From positions 1 to 43,189 of the forward strand of contig NZ_CP071239.1 of assembly GCF_017299535.1 (NCBI RefSeq): a stretch of DNA of 43,189 bases. The letters run 5' to 3'. The stretch comes from Serratia marcescens subsp. marcescens ATCC 13880 (GTDB lineage Bacteria > Pseudomonadota > Gammaproteobacteria > Enterobacterales > Enterobacteriaceae). A program made the translations under genes and the position numbers. Positions 35,924 to 43,189 of the stretch are shown here, one piece after another. Position 1 is the stretch's first letter. Each line of letters starts with the position of its first letter. The notes under the pieces were generated by a model. It had not been told where the DNA came from. It saw only the letters and a list, made by a program, of their open reading frames with translations, and did no database searches.

Positions 35924-38900
35924 TGATGAGCATTGGCCAGGTCGGCCCTGCCGGTAAAGCCGGCGACTACTACACCCATCAGGACAACTACTACGTGTTG
36001 GGCAGCATGGACGAACGCTGGGTGGGTCAGGGGGCGGAAGCCCTGGGCCTGTCCGGCAAGGTGGACGTCAAAGATTTCGTGGCCGTGCTGGAAGGTAAGC
36101 TGCCGGACGGCAGCGACCTGACCCGGATGGTCGGTGGCGAGAACAAACACCGCCCCGGCTATGACCTGACGTTTTCGGCGCCCAAAAGCGTATCCATCAT
36201 GGCGATGTTGGGCGGCGACAAACGCCTTATCGCGGCGCATAACCACGCGGTAGAGGTCGCGGTGCGCGAGGTGGAGAAACTGGCCTCGACCCGCAGTATG
36301 ACCGAGGGCGTATCCGAGACCAGGCTGACCGGCAACCTGGTGGTGGCGCTGTTTAACCACGATACGTCGCGCGACCTTGACCCACAGATGCACACGCATG
36401 CGGTGGTGGCCAACGTCACGCAGCATGACGGCAAGTGGCAGACGCTGTCCTCCGATACGGTCGGCAAGACCGGGTTTATCGAGAGCGTGTATGCCAATCA
36501 GGTGGCTTTCGGGCAGATATACCGCCATGTGCTGCGTCAGGATACGGAAGCCATGGGGTATCAAACCGAGAACGTCGGGCCGCACGGCATGTGGGAGTTT
36601 AAAGGTATGGAGAACGTAATTGACGTGTTCTCCAAACGCAACCACGCCATCGACGCTGCCGCCGGCCCAGATGCCTCACTCAAATCACGCGATATGGCGA
36701 CGCTCGACACCCGCAAAGCCAAGGTCGCCAGTGATCCGGCTGCCCTGGCGGTCGAGTGGCTGCAGGAAATGAAATCCGCCGGCTTTGATGCCAAAGCCTA
36801 TCTGGCGGAGGCGCAGTCTCGCACGATGGTGACGCCGTCCCCGACGCCGCTGGAAGCGGGGGGGGACGCGCTTGTCGACCAGGCGGTGGGACAAGCCATC
36901 TCGGCGCTGTCTGACCGGCAGGTCAACTTCACGCACAACCAGGTGGCCAACAAGGCCATCAGCTATCTCTCCGGGGAGCCGGGCATGCTGGACGCGGTAC
37001 GCGACGGCATCGACCGCGCCATCGAGCGCGAGCAGCTTATTCCGCTCGACAAGGAGAAAGGCGTATTTACCTCCGATATTCATCTGCTCGATGAGCTGAG
37101 CGTGGCGCAGTTGAGCCGCACGCACCTTGACGAGAGTGCGGTGGTGACAGGCGCGCCAAAGGCTGATCCGCGCACCGGCAGCATACCAACCTACAGCGAT
37201 GCCGTGCAGACGCTTGCGCAACATGCGCCGGCGATGGCGGTGTTGTCGGGCATGGGGGGCGCCTCGGTGAACCGTTCCCGCGTGGCGGAAGTGGTGGAGC
37301 TGGCACGCGAGCAGGGCCGCGATGCCACCGTACTGACCGTTGACCGGCAGTCACAGCAGTATCTGCAGCAAAGTGTTTATCTCGATGAAGGCCACGTGGT
37401 GACGCGCGCCGCACTCGGCAGCGAGGCGCTGTTTGCGCCGAACAGCACGCTGGTCGTTGACCAGGCAGAGAAACTGACGCTCAAGGAGACCGTGGCGCTG
37501 CTCGATGGCGCCGTGCGTAACAACGTGCAGCTGGTGCTGATGGATACCGAAAAGCGCAAGGGGACGGGCAATGCGCTTGCCGTCATGAAGGAGGCCGGTG
37601 TACCCCGTTATCAGTTCAGTGGCCGTCAGGCTGTGCCGGCGGAAGTGGTAAGCGAGCCGGACAAGGCCCAGCGCTTCGGTCAGTTGGCCAAAGGGGTGGT
37701 GCAGGCATTGGTTGAAGACCGGTCGGCGGTCGCGCAGGTAAACGGCCCGGCCGAGCAGCGGATGTTGACGGCCATGATCCGTGACGAGCTGAAAGATGCC
37801 GGGCTGCTGGGACGCGAAGAGACCCCTGTGGCGACGCTGACGCCGGTATGGCTGGATAGCAAAAACCGCGGCGCCATCGATACCTACCGGGAAGGCATGG
37901 TGATGGAGCGCTGGGATGCGGAGAGCCGGCAGCGCGAGCGGTTCGTTATCGACCGGGTCGGTGCGCAAACGCGTAACCTGGTGTTGCGTAACGCCGAGGG
38001 TGAAAAGCACACGCTTGCCGTCAAAGCCGTGGACAAGGACTGGTCGTTGTTCCGGGCCGGTACGATGGGTGTTGCCGACGGCGAACGCCTGCGGGTGCTG
38101 GGTCAGGAAGGACGGGGCAAGGATGCGCTGAAGGCCGGCACGGCGCTGGCGGTTGTTCGTGCCGGCGCCGGCGAGCTGCAGGTGCGCGTGGCCGGCGAGC
38201 CGGATGCGACGCAGAAGCCGGCGGACCGAGCGCTTGCGGTCGGCAGCGACGTCTTCAGCGCCGTCAAGGTGGCGCCGGCGTATGTGGAAAGCCTCGGCGC
38301 ATCGGTGAGCAGTACGGCGGCGGTCTATGCCGCGGTGAAGAAAAACGAGCTTAACAGTGCCACGCTGAGTGGCATCGCCCGTAGTGGCGGGCATATCACC
38401 CTCTATTCGGCGCTCGATGCGCGCAAGACGCAGGAGAAAGTGGCCCAGCACCCGGCGTACCGTCTGGCGGGCGAGCAGGTCAAACAACTGGCCGGTGAGG
38501 AGGGGCTTGATGCCGCGATCGCCGGGCAAAAATCATCACTGTTTACCCCGGCACAGCAGGCCATTCATCTGGCCATTCCGACGCTGGAAGGGGATAGCGT
38601 TGCGTTTGGCCAGGCCAAACTGCTGGCCGGTAGCCTCGGTTTTGCGGCCAAAGGCGTGTCGATGGAGGCCATCCAGACGGAAATCGAGGCGCAGGTCAAA
38701 CGCGGGGAGCTGCTGAAAGTGGATGTCGCGCCCGGCGTCGGGGCGGATTTGCTGGTCTCGCGCGCCAGCTTCGAGGCGGAGAAAAGCATTATCCGACTGA
38801 TCGCCGACGGTAAGGACAGCCTGCCGCCGTTGGTAACAACCAGTAGCAAAACCCACAACGAGGACGGCCCCGGTCAGCGGGAGGGAAAGGTGGCTCCGTA

Positions 38901-41229
38901 CCTGACCCAGGGACAGCGGCAGGCTGTCGACCTTATTTTAAACACAACCGACCGATTTGTGGCAATACAGGGCTATGCGGGTGTGGGGAAAACCACCCAG
39001 TTCAAGGCGGTACTGGACGGGATAGCGCAGTTACCAGAAAGCGAGCGGCCCCGCGTGGTCGGGCTGGCGCCGACGCACCGCGCGGTGGGGGAAATGCAGG
39101 CGGCCGGCGTCGATGCCCAAACGCTGGCGTCGTTCCTGCACGATGAGGGGCTGAAGGTCGCCGGCGGCGAGAAACCGGACTACCGCAACACGCTGTTTGT
39201 GGTGGATGAGAGTTCGATGGTGGGCAACAGCGACATGGCGCGCACCTACGCCTTGATTGCCGAGGGCAACGGCCGCGCGGTGATGAGCGGTGATGAAGCC
39301 CAGCTGGAGGCGATTGCGCCGGGCGCGCCGTTCCGGCTGGCGCAGGGGCGCAGCGCCATCGATATGGCGGTCATGAAAGAGATTGTGCGCCAGACCCCCG
39401 AGCTGAAGCCGGCGGTGTACAAGATGATTGAAAACGATGTGCCCGGCGCGTTGGACGTGGTGCGCACCGTGGCGCCGGCCAACGTGCCCCGACAAGCCGA
39501 TGCCTGGGTGCCGGCGCAGTCGGTCGTTGAATATCCCGCCAAGGGGCCGGATGACATTCATGCCGCGATTGTCAGCGATTACCTGGGACGCACCGAGGCG
39601 GCCCGGCGCGATACGCTGATTATCACCCACCTTAATGCCGACCGGCACATCATCAATGCCGGCATTCATCAGGAACGTAAGGCGGCGGGCGAGCTGAAGG
39701 GGGAGTCCGTCAGTCTGCCCATCCTTGAGAGCGCCAATATTCGCGACGGCGAGCTGCGCAAGATGGATGCCTGGGCGCGCAACCGGGACGCGGTCGTTCT
39801 GCTGGATAGTACCTACTACCGGATGGCCGGCATCGACAGTCAGTCCCGTACCGTCAGCCTGCAGGACAGTGAGGGCAATACTCGGCAGTTTTCCCCGGCC
39901 AGTGCGGTGCGCGAAGGCGTCACGCTGTACAACCCGCGCACCATCGAGGTAAGCGTGGGCGACCGCATGCGCTTCTCCAAATCGGACGTCGAGCGCGGGC
40001 ATGTGGCCAACAGTGTATGGACGGTCGAGGCGATAAAAGGTGACATGGTCACGCTCTCCGATGGACAACAGACCCGTACCGTCAATCCCCGCGAGCAGCA
40101 ACAAGACCGGCACGTCGATTTGGCCTATGCCATCACCGCCCACGGTGCCCAGGGGGCCAGCGAACGTTTTGCCATCACGCTCGAGGGGGGGGAAGGCGGG
40201 CGTGAGCCGCTGGTCAACCGGGCGTCGGCCTATGTGGCGCTCTCGCGCGCCAAGGAGCACGTGCAGGTGTACACCGACAACGAAGCCGGGTGGCTGAACG
40301 CCATCGGCAAGGCGAAGGCGCGCACCACGGCCCATGATGCGGTGCTGGGGATGGCACCGGGCAGCCAGAAAGCGGCCGCCGACCTCTACGGCAAAGCGGT
40401 CTCGTTATCCGACAACGCGCTGGGACGCGCGGTGCTGCGCGGGAGCCAACTTACCGGCGACACGCTGGCGCACTATGTGTCGCCGGGCAAGAAATACCCC
40501 CAACCGCACGCCATGCTGCCGATGTATGACGCCAACGGTAAACCGGCCGGCGCCTGGCTGGCACCGCTGGCGGACACCCAGGGGAAAAGCGTCGGAGGAC
40601 TTCCGACGCAGGGGCGAGTGTTCGGCAGTGACAGCGCGCAGTTCGTGGCGCTGCAGGGGAGCCGCAACAACGAGACCCGGCTGGCCGGGACGATGCAGGA
40701 CGGTATCCGGCTGGCGGCACGTTATCCCGACAGTGGCGTGGTGGTGCGCCTGCAGGGGGACGATGTGCCGTTCAACCCCCAGGCGATGACCGGCGGCAGG
40801 GTGTGGGTGAATGACGAAACGCTCAAGGCCACTGCACGGGAGAGCGGCGCGGCCGACAGTGTCATCAAATTACCGGAGACCCCGGAGGAGCGGTTGCAGC
40901 GTGAACTGCGGACGCAGGCTGACAAACTGGGCCGTGAACCGAACGCCCCTGACCCGCAGCGGCTGGCCGGGCTTAACGATGAGCAGCTGCGTGCGTTGTT
41001 CGCGCGTGGCGAACTGCGCGCCGAGGACGTGAAAGCGCGTCTGCCGGCGGCGGTCATGCGGGAGGTGATGGGTCAGGATGCAGCACTGCGGGTCGATGCC
41101 GCTGTCCGCCAGGTGGCGCGCGAGCCGGTATCGACACGCAGCCGGCTGCAGCAGGACGAGCAGAATCTGGTGCGCGATACCCATCCTGAGCGGGAACTGA
41201 ACAAAGAGAAAACCCTGGGCGGCGACTGA
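35923..41229 (+). CDS. traI: TraI, relaxase/helicase
   Basis: TraI has 1768 residues and nicks and unwinds plasmid DNA for transfer. The relaxase domain has Tyr16, Tyr17, Tyr23 and Tyr24 (GDYYTHQDNYYVLGS) and the metal histidines His146, His157 and His159 (MHTHAVVAN), the same numbers as in F TraI. A first, inactive helicase-like region follows, then the active RecD-like helicase with motif I GYAGVGKTT near residue 1017 and DESSMVGN near 1094, and a C-terminal domain. The end LNKEKTLGGD resembles F. The start overlaps the traD stop (TGATGATG). Its oriT substrate could not be found in this window. Confidence 0.97.
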   Translation: MMSIGQVGPAGKAGDYYTHQDNYYVLGSMDERWVGQGAEALGLSGKVDVKDFVAVLEGKLPDGSDLTRMVGGENKHRPGYDLTFSAPKSVSIMAMLGGDKRLIAAHNHAVEVAVREVEKLASTRSMTEGVSETRLTGNLVVALFNHDTSRDLDPQMHTHAVVANVTQHDGKWQTLSSDTVGKTGFIESVYANQVAFGQIYRHVLRQDTEAMGYQTENVGPHGMWEFKGMENVIDVFSKRNHAIDAAAGPDASLKSRDMATLDTRKAKVASDPAALAVEWLQEMKSAGFDAKAYLAEAQSRTMVTPSPTPLEAGGDALVDQAVGQAISALSDRQVNFTHNQVANKAISYLSGEPGMLDAVRDGIDRAIEREQLIPLDKEKGVFTSDIHLLDELSVAQLSRTHLDESAVVTGAPKADPRTGSIPTYSDAVQTLAQHAPAMAVLSGMGGASVNRSRVAEVVELAREQGRDATVLTVDRQSQQYLQQSVYLDEGHVVTRAALGSEALFAPNSTLVVDQAEKLTLKETVALLDGAVRNNVQLVLMDTEKRKGTGNALAVMKEAGVPRYQFSGRQAVPAEVVSEPDKAQRFGQLAKGVVQALVEDRSAVAQVNGPAEQRMLTAMIRDELKDAGLLGREETPVATLTPVWLDSKNRGAIDTYREGMVMERWDAESRQRERFVIDRVGAQTRNLVLRNAEGEKHTLAVKAVDKDWSLFRAGTMGVADGERLRVLGQEGRGKDALKAGTALAVVRAGAGELQVRVAGEPDATQKPADRALAVGSDVFSAVKVAPAYVESLGASVSSTAAVYAAVKKNELNSATLSGIARSGGHITLYSALDARKTQEKVAQHPAYRLAGEQVKQLAGEEGLDAAIAGQKSSLFTPAQQAIHLAIPTLEGDSVAFGQAKLLAGSLGFAAKGVSMEAIQTEIEAQVKRGELLKVDVAPGVGADLLVSRASFEAEKSIIRLIADGKDSLPPLVTTSSKTHNEDGPGQREGKVAPYLTQGQRQAVDLILNTTDRFVAIQGYAGVGKTTQFKAVLDGIAQLPESERPRVVGLAPTHRAVGEMQAAGVDAQTLASFLHDEGLKVAGGEKPDYRNTLFVVDESSMVGNSDMARTYALIAEGNGRAVMSGDEAQLEAIAPGAPFRLAQGRSAIDMAVMKEIVRQTPELKPAVYKMIENDVPGALDVVRTVAPANVPRQADAWVPAQSVVEYPAKGPDDIHAAIVSDYLGRTEAARRDTLIITHLNADRHIINAGIHQERKAAGELKGESVSLPILESANIRDGELRKMDAWARNRDAVVLLDSTYYRMAGIDSQSRTVSLQDSEGNTRQFSPASAVREGVTLYNPRTIEVSVGDRMRFSKSDVERGHVANSVWTVEAIKGDMVTLSDGQQTRTVNPREQQQDRHVDLAYAITAHGAQGASERFAITLEGGEGGREPLVNRASAYVALSRAKEHVQVYTDNEAGWLNAIGKAKARTTAHDAVLGMAPGSQKAAADLYGKAVSLSDNALGRAVLRGSQLTGDTLAHYVSPGKKYPQPHAMLPMYDANGKPAGAWLAPLADTQGKSVGGLPTQGRVFGSDSAQFVALQGSRNNETRLAGTMQDGIRLAARYPDSGVVVRLQGDDVPFNPQAMTGGRVWVNDETLKATARESGAADSVIKLPETPEERLQRELRTQADKLGREPNAPDPQRLAGLNDEQLRALFARGELRAEDVKARLPAAVMREVMGQDAALRVDAAVRQVAREPVSTRSRLQQDEQNLVRDTHPERELNKEKTLGGD

Positions 41230-41248
41230 CGCGCTGCGCTTGTCCAAC

Positions 41249-41287
41249 GCCGTGCGAGACAGGTGACGAGCCCCTGTCCCGCACGGC
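41249..41287. terminator. Stem-loop after traI
   Basis: An imperfect 15-base stem (GCCGTGCG-A-GACAGG with CCTGTC-CC-GCACGGC) encloses a 9-base loop. There is no T run after it on the plus strand, so it may stabilise the traI mRNA end or act as a partial terminator before the next three genes. Confidence 0.5.
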
Positions 41288-41307
41288 ATTACCTAAAGGA
41301 AGAACGG

Positions 41308-41526
41308 ATGAACACAACTCAAAACGTATCAACGACGCAGGGCGTCTTGTTAACCACTGCGATCTTGCTGTCCGGAGCCGCGACGCTCTGGGGATATGTG
41401 CAGTGGGACGTGCTGAGCGATCTGCCGCTGTATTGGCGCAATGCGCTCGTCCCGTTGCCGCTGTTGGTCTACATGGGCATGAAGCACCTGCAGGCGCGGC
41501 TTAACAGGGCGGACGAGCATGAATAA
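41308..41526 (+). CDS. Small membrane protein upstream of the nuclease gene
   Basis: The 72-residue protein has two likely membrane segments (GVLLTTAILLSGAATLWGYV and NALVPLPLLVYMGMKHL). ATG at 41308 follows AAAGGAAG. It overlaps the next gene by 8 bases, so the two are coupled. I recognise no family. Confidence 0.65.
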   Translation: MNTTQNVSTTQGVLLTTAILLSGAATLWGYVQWDVLSDLPLYWRNALVPLPLLVYMGMKHLQARLNRADEHE

Positions 41527-42073
41527 GACGCGGCGACTCCCCGCCCGCGTGTTTGGCGTTGCCGCCCTGGTGCTCAGCGGCTGGCTGCCGGCGTCGCCTC
41601 TGTTGGCGGCACCGGCGGTAGAGGTGGGGTTTTCGCCGGAAGGGTCGGCGCAGCAGCTGGTACTGAGCGTTATCGGTGAGGCGCAGCGCGATATTCGCCT
41701 GATGGGGTACGCCTTTACCTCGCCGGAGGTGGCGCGGGCGCTGATTGCGGCGCACCGGCGCGGGGTGGGTGTCTGGGTGGTGGTCGATGCGAAGGCCAAC
41801 CAGAACGGCGCCGGCCGGGCGGCACTGAACCTGCTGGCCAACGCCGGCGTGAACGTCAGGACGGTCAACCGCTATAAGATTTTGCACGACAAGGTGATCG
41901 TCGTGGATGGCGTGACGACCGAAACGGGCAGCTTCAATTTCAGCCGGGCGGCACACCGCGCCAACTCGGAAAATGTGGTGGTGCTGCGCGACATGCCGGA
42001 GGTGGCCAAACAGTACCTGGCGCACTGGCAATCCCGCTGGGCGCAGGGCCAGGACTGGCAGTCGACTTACTAA
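41519..42073 (+). CDS. Secreted phospholipase D-family nuclease (Nuc-like)
   Basis: This 184-residue protein has a signal peptide (RVFGVAALVLSGWLPASPLL, cut near Ala30-Ala31) and one HKD motif: His123, Lys125 and Asp130 in ILHDKVIVVDG, then TGSFNFS and ENVVVL. It closely resembles Nuc of IncN plasmid pKM101, a periplasmic, dimeric, metal-independent endonuclease with one HKD motif per chain. Its role in plasmid biology is not settled. It lies between traI and traX, coupled to the gene before. Confidence 0.9.
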   Translation: MNKTRRLPARVFGVAALVLSGWLPASPLLAAPAVEVGFSPEGSAQQLVLSVIGEAQRDIRLMGYAFTSPEVARALIAAHRRGVGVWVVVDAKANQNGAGRAALNLLANAGVNVRTVNRYKILHDKVIVVDGVTTETGSFNFSRAAHRANSENVVVLRDMPEVAKQYLAHWQSRWAQGQDWQSTY

Positions 42074-42086
42074 GAAGGGAAATCGG

Positions 42087-42869
42087 ATGGCGATGTTTGA
42101 TCCGCACAGCGGAAAACTGCAGCAGGTACGCGAGGTAGTGCGCTTCACCCCGCTGCAGCAGGACGTACTGAAATTTTTGGCGCTGATGCTGATGGTGTTC
42201 GACCACGCCAACCGGGCGCTGGGGCTGCATGAGCCGGTGCTGTTGCTTCTGGGGCGGGGGGCGTTTCCGCTGTTCGCCCTGCTGTGGGGGTACAACCTGG
42301 CGTCGCGGCCTGTCCGGCAGGCGCAGGCGACCCGGCTGTGGATATGGGCCGTGGTTGCGCAGCCGGGCTATTGGCTGGTAATGCGTCATGACGGGCTGGC
42401 GTTCACCGATCCGAATATTTTGTTCCTGTTCGCTGCCGTGACACAGGCGCTGGCGGTGGCGTCGTTGCCGATGCGCAAGGGCGCACCTAACCCGGTATTG
42501 GCAGGCGGCGTTTTGCTGGCGCTGTGGTGGGCGTATGGCGCCACAGACGGCAGCTACGGTACTGCCGGCGTTCTGTTGCTGTTGGCCAGTTATGGGCTGT
42601 GCGTTTCCCTGCCGGGGTACGTGACGGCCGTCTGGCCGGTGCGCGGGCTGGCGATCGTGGCCTGGCCGTTACTGGTGCTGATGCTCAATGCCGAGCTGGG
42701 CGGCACGATGATGCTGGCCGGGTTGCTGCTGCCGGCACTGCTCATCCTGGGGACGCTACCGCTGGCGACGGCGTTCAATCAACGGCGCCTGTTGCCGCGG
42801 GGGTTTTTCCTGCAGACCTACGTGGCGCACCTGCTGGCGCTGGGGCTGGCCGGCGTGTTTTTACACTGA
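42087..42869 (+). CDS. traX: TraX, F-pilin acetylase family
   Basis: TraX is a polytopic membrane protein that N-acetylates F pilin. The 260 residues (F TraX 248) show the family pattern QQDVLKFLALMLMVFDHANR, then GRGAFPLFALLWGYNLA, followed by several helices. ATG at 42087 follows AAGGGA. The pilin gene traA is not present in this window, so no substrate is encoded here. Confidence 0.93.
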   Translation: MAMFDPHSGKLQQVREVVRFTPLQQDVLKFLALMLMVFDHANRALGLHEPVLLLLGRGAFPLFALLWGYNLASRPVRQAQATRLWIWAVVAQPGYWLVMRHDGLAFTDPNILFLFAAVTQALAVASLPMRKGAPNPVLAGGVLLALWWAYGATDGSYGTAGVLLLLASYGLCVSLPGYVTAVWPVRGLAIVAWPLLVLMLNAELGGTMMLAGLLLPALLILGTLPLATAFNQRRLLPRGFFLQTYVAHLLALGLAGVFLH

Positions 42870-43061
42870 GTCGCCGCTGATGTTACCGACCGCGTCGCAC
42901 TTTGCCCATGCCTCGTTACTTGACCAGGTGACGATCGCCACGGCCGCGGGGCGCGTTGTCCGCTTTACCGATATGATGGCTTTTGGTAGAGTGGGAAAAA
43001 TTTTGCATTCGATGGTTGTCCACGCCAGAAGGTGGATGGGTTGGAGCGGAGCTCCAGACGC
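42870..43061. promoter_or_regulatory. Region upstream of the repA leader, with candidate repA promoter
   Basis: There is no gene here. A possible repA promoter is TTTACC (42964-42969) and TAGAGT (42987-42992) with a 17-base spacer, about 75 bases before the antisense hairpin. A small hairpin TGGAGC/GCTCCA lies at 43042-43056 in the leader. No finO gene follows traX, where F has one. Confidence 0.4.
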
Positions 43062-43136
43062 AAAAACCCCCGAATTACGCATCAACTTTGGTCGGGAGAT
43101 CGTAAGTTCGGGGGTCGAAAGCAGGCCTGGCGCCTG
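43062..43136 (-). ncRNA. Antisense copy-control RNA (RNAI/Inc RNA type)
   Basis: A strong hairpin has arms CCCCCGAATTACG (43067-43079) and CGTAA-G-TTCGGGGG (43101-43114, one bulged G) around a 21-base loop. Read on the minus strand it is followed by TTTTT (43066-43062), an intrinsic terminator. With the promoter below, the transcript would be about 75 bases, the size of the RNAI of IncI/IncB/IncL/M plasmids. The loop on the mRNA side carries UUUGGUCGG, with the U-turn pattern used for the first contact of antisense and target. It should repress repA translation and set copy number and incompatibility. Confidence 0.85.
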
Positions 43137-43142
43137 TAAGGA

Positions 43143-43170
43143 AGTATACTGTATGCGTATTCTACGTCAA
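43143..43170 (-). promoter_or_regulatory. Promoter of the antisense RNA
   Basis: On the minus strand TTGACG (43170-43165) and TATACT (43148-43143) are separated by 16 bases. Transcription should start near 43136, just downstream of the leader ribosome binding site, so the RNA covers the mRNA leader but not the ribosome binding site. Confidence 0.8.
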
Positions 43171-43189
43171 TCCCCCCTGCCGACCCTAA
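43153..43189 (+). CDS. repA leader peptide (18 residues, spans window end)
   Basis: ATG at 43153 has AAGGAAG 8 bases upstream and opens MRILRQSPLPTL. If the window is circular it continues as SAGERA and stops at TAG, bases 18-20, overlapping the repA GTG at 13. This is the layout of the RepY/Tap-type leader peptides, whose translation opens the mRNA for repA. Within it CCGACC (43180-43185) is complementary to GGTCGG in the antisense-target loop (43090-43095), the expected pseudoknot partner. Confidence 0.75.
   Translation, partial: MRILRQSPLPTL

Noticed and set aside
39031..40335. A 434-codon minus-strand frame opposite traI
   Set aside because: It lies fully inside the helicase-coding part of traI, which has conserved motifs; no features of its own.
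41230..43061. Search for an oriT with an F-type nic site, and for finO
   Set aside because: I found no match to the F-like nic core around TraI or elsewhere, and no finO-like frame after traX; oriT would normally lie in the deleted front part of tra.
1..43189. CRISPR arrays, tRNA and rRNA genes
   Set aside because: No regularly spaced repeats with unique spacers and no tRNA- or rRNA-like sequences were noticed on either strand.

Overview
This window reads as a complete, circular Enterobacterales plasmid that was opened at the start of its replication gene. The last ~150 bases carry an antisense RNA, its promoter and the start of a short leader ORF. That leader ORF runs across the window end into bases 1-20, where repA begins, so the two ends most likely join. 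The RepA type, RNA-based copy control, F-type transfer genes and DUF2913/DUF1493 genes all point to Enterobacterales. A Serratia- or Sodalis-like host is plausible but is my inference.

Layout: (1) 1-1760, repA and a downstream origin-like region with short repeats. (2) 1982-4999, an SOS module: recA, umuD and umuC in one coupled operon on the minus strand behind a LexA box. The three products are the parts of a pol V mutasome. (3) 5167-8773, an accessory block: an XRE regulator, then on the minus strand a DUF1493 gene, a partner gene, a DUF2913 gene, an Rpn nuclease and an Mrr-like endonuclease. (4) 9218-11022, maintenance: a ResD-type tyrosine recombinase and a ParF/ParG-like partition pair surrounded by AT-rich repeats. 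(5) 11221-13865, a broken small gene and two IS91-family elements, one cut into by the other. (6) 14069-18229, a class II microcin cassette (double-glycine precursor, CvaA-like and CvaB-like exporters) bounded by perfect 16-bp inverted repeats. (7) 18184-21976, a mosaic of IS66 fragments and one intact IS3-family element. (8) 21951-42869, the back half of an F-type transfer region: traW (5' end cut by the IS3 element), traU, trbC, traN, traF, trbB, traH, traG, a traS-like gene, traD, traI, a PLD-family nuclease and traX, interleaved with six small genes of unknown function. (9) 42870-43189, the repA control region.

The plasmid keeps maintenance functions (replication, partition, multimer resolution) and carries mutagenesis and toxin-export modules. 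It has lost the front half of its transfer operon (no traA, L, E, K, B, V or C, no oriT that I can recognise), exactly at an IS3 end. If the molecule is complete it should not build its own pilus, although TraI, TraD and the other transfer genes have intact reading frames. The items most worth attention are the SOS operon with its own RecA, the microcin cassette, and the replication-control RNA structure that spans the window ends.
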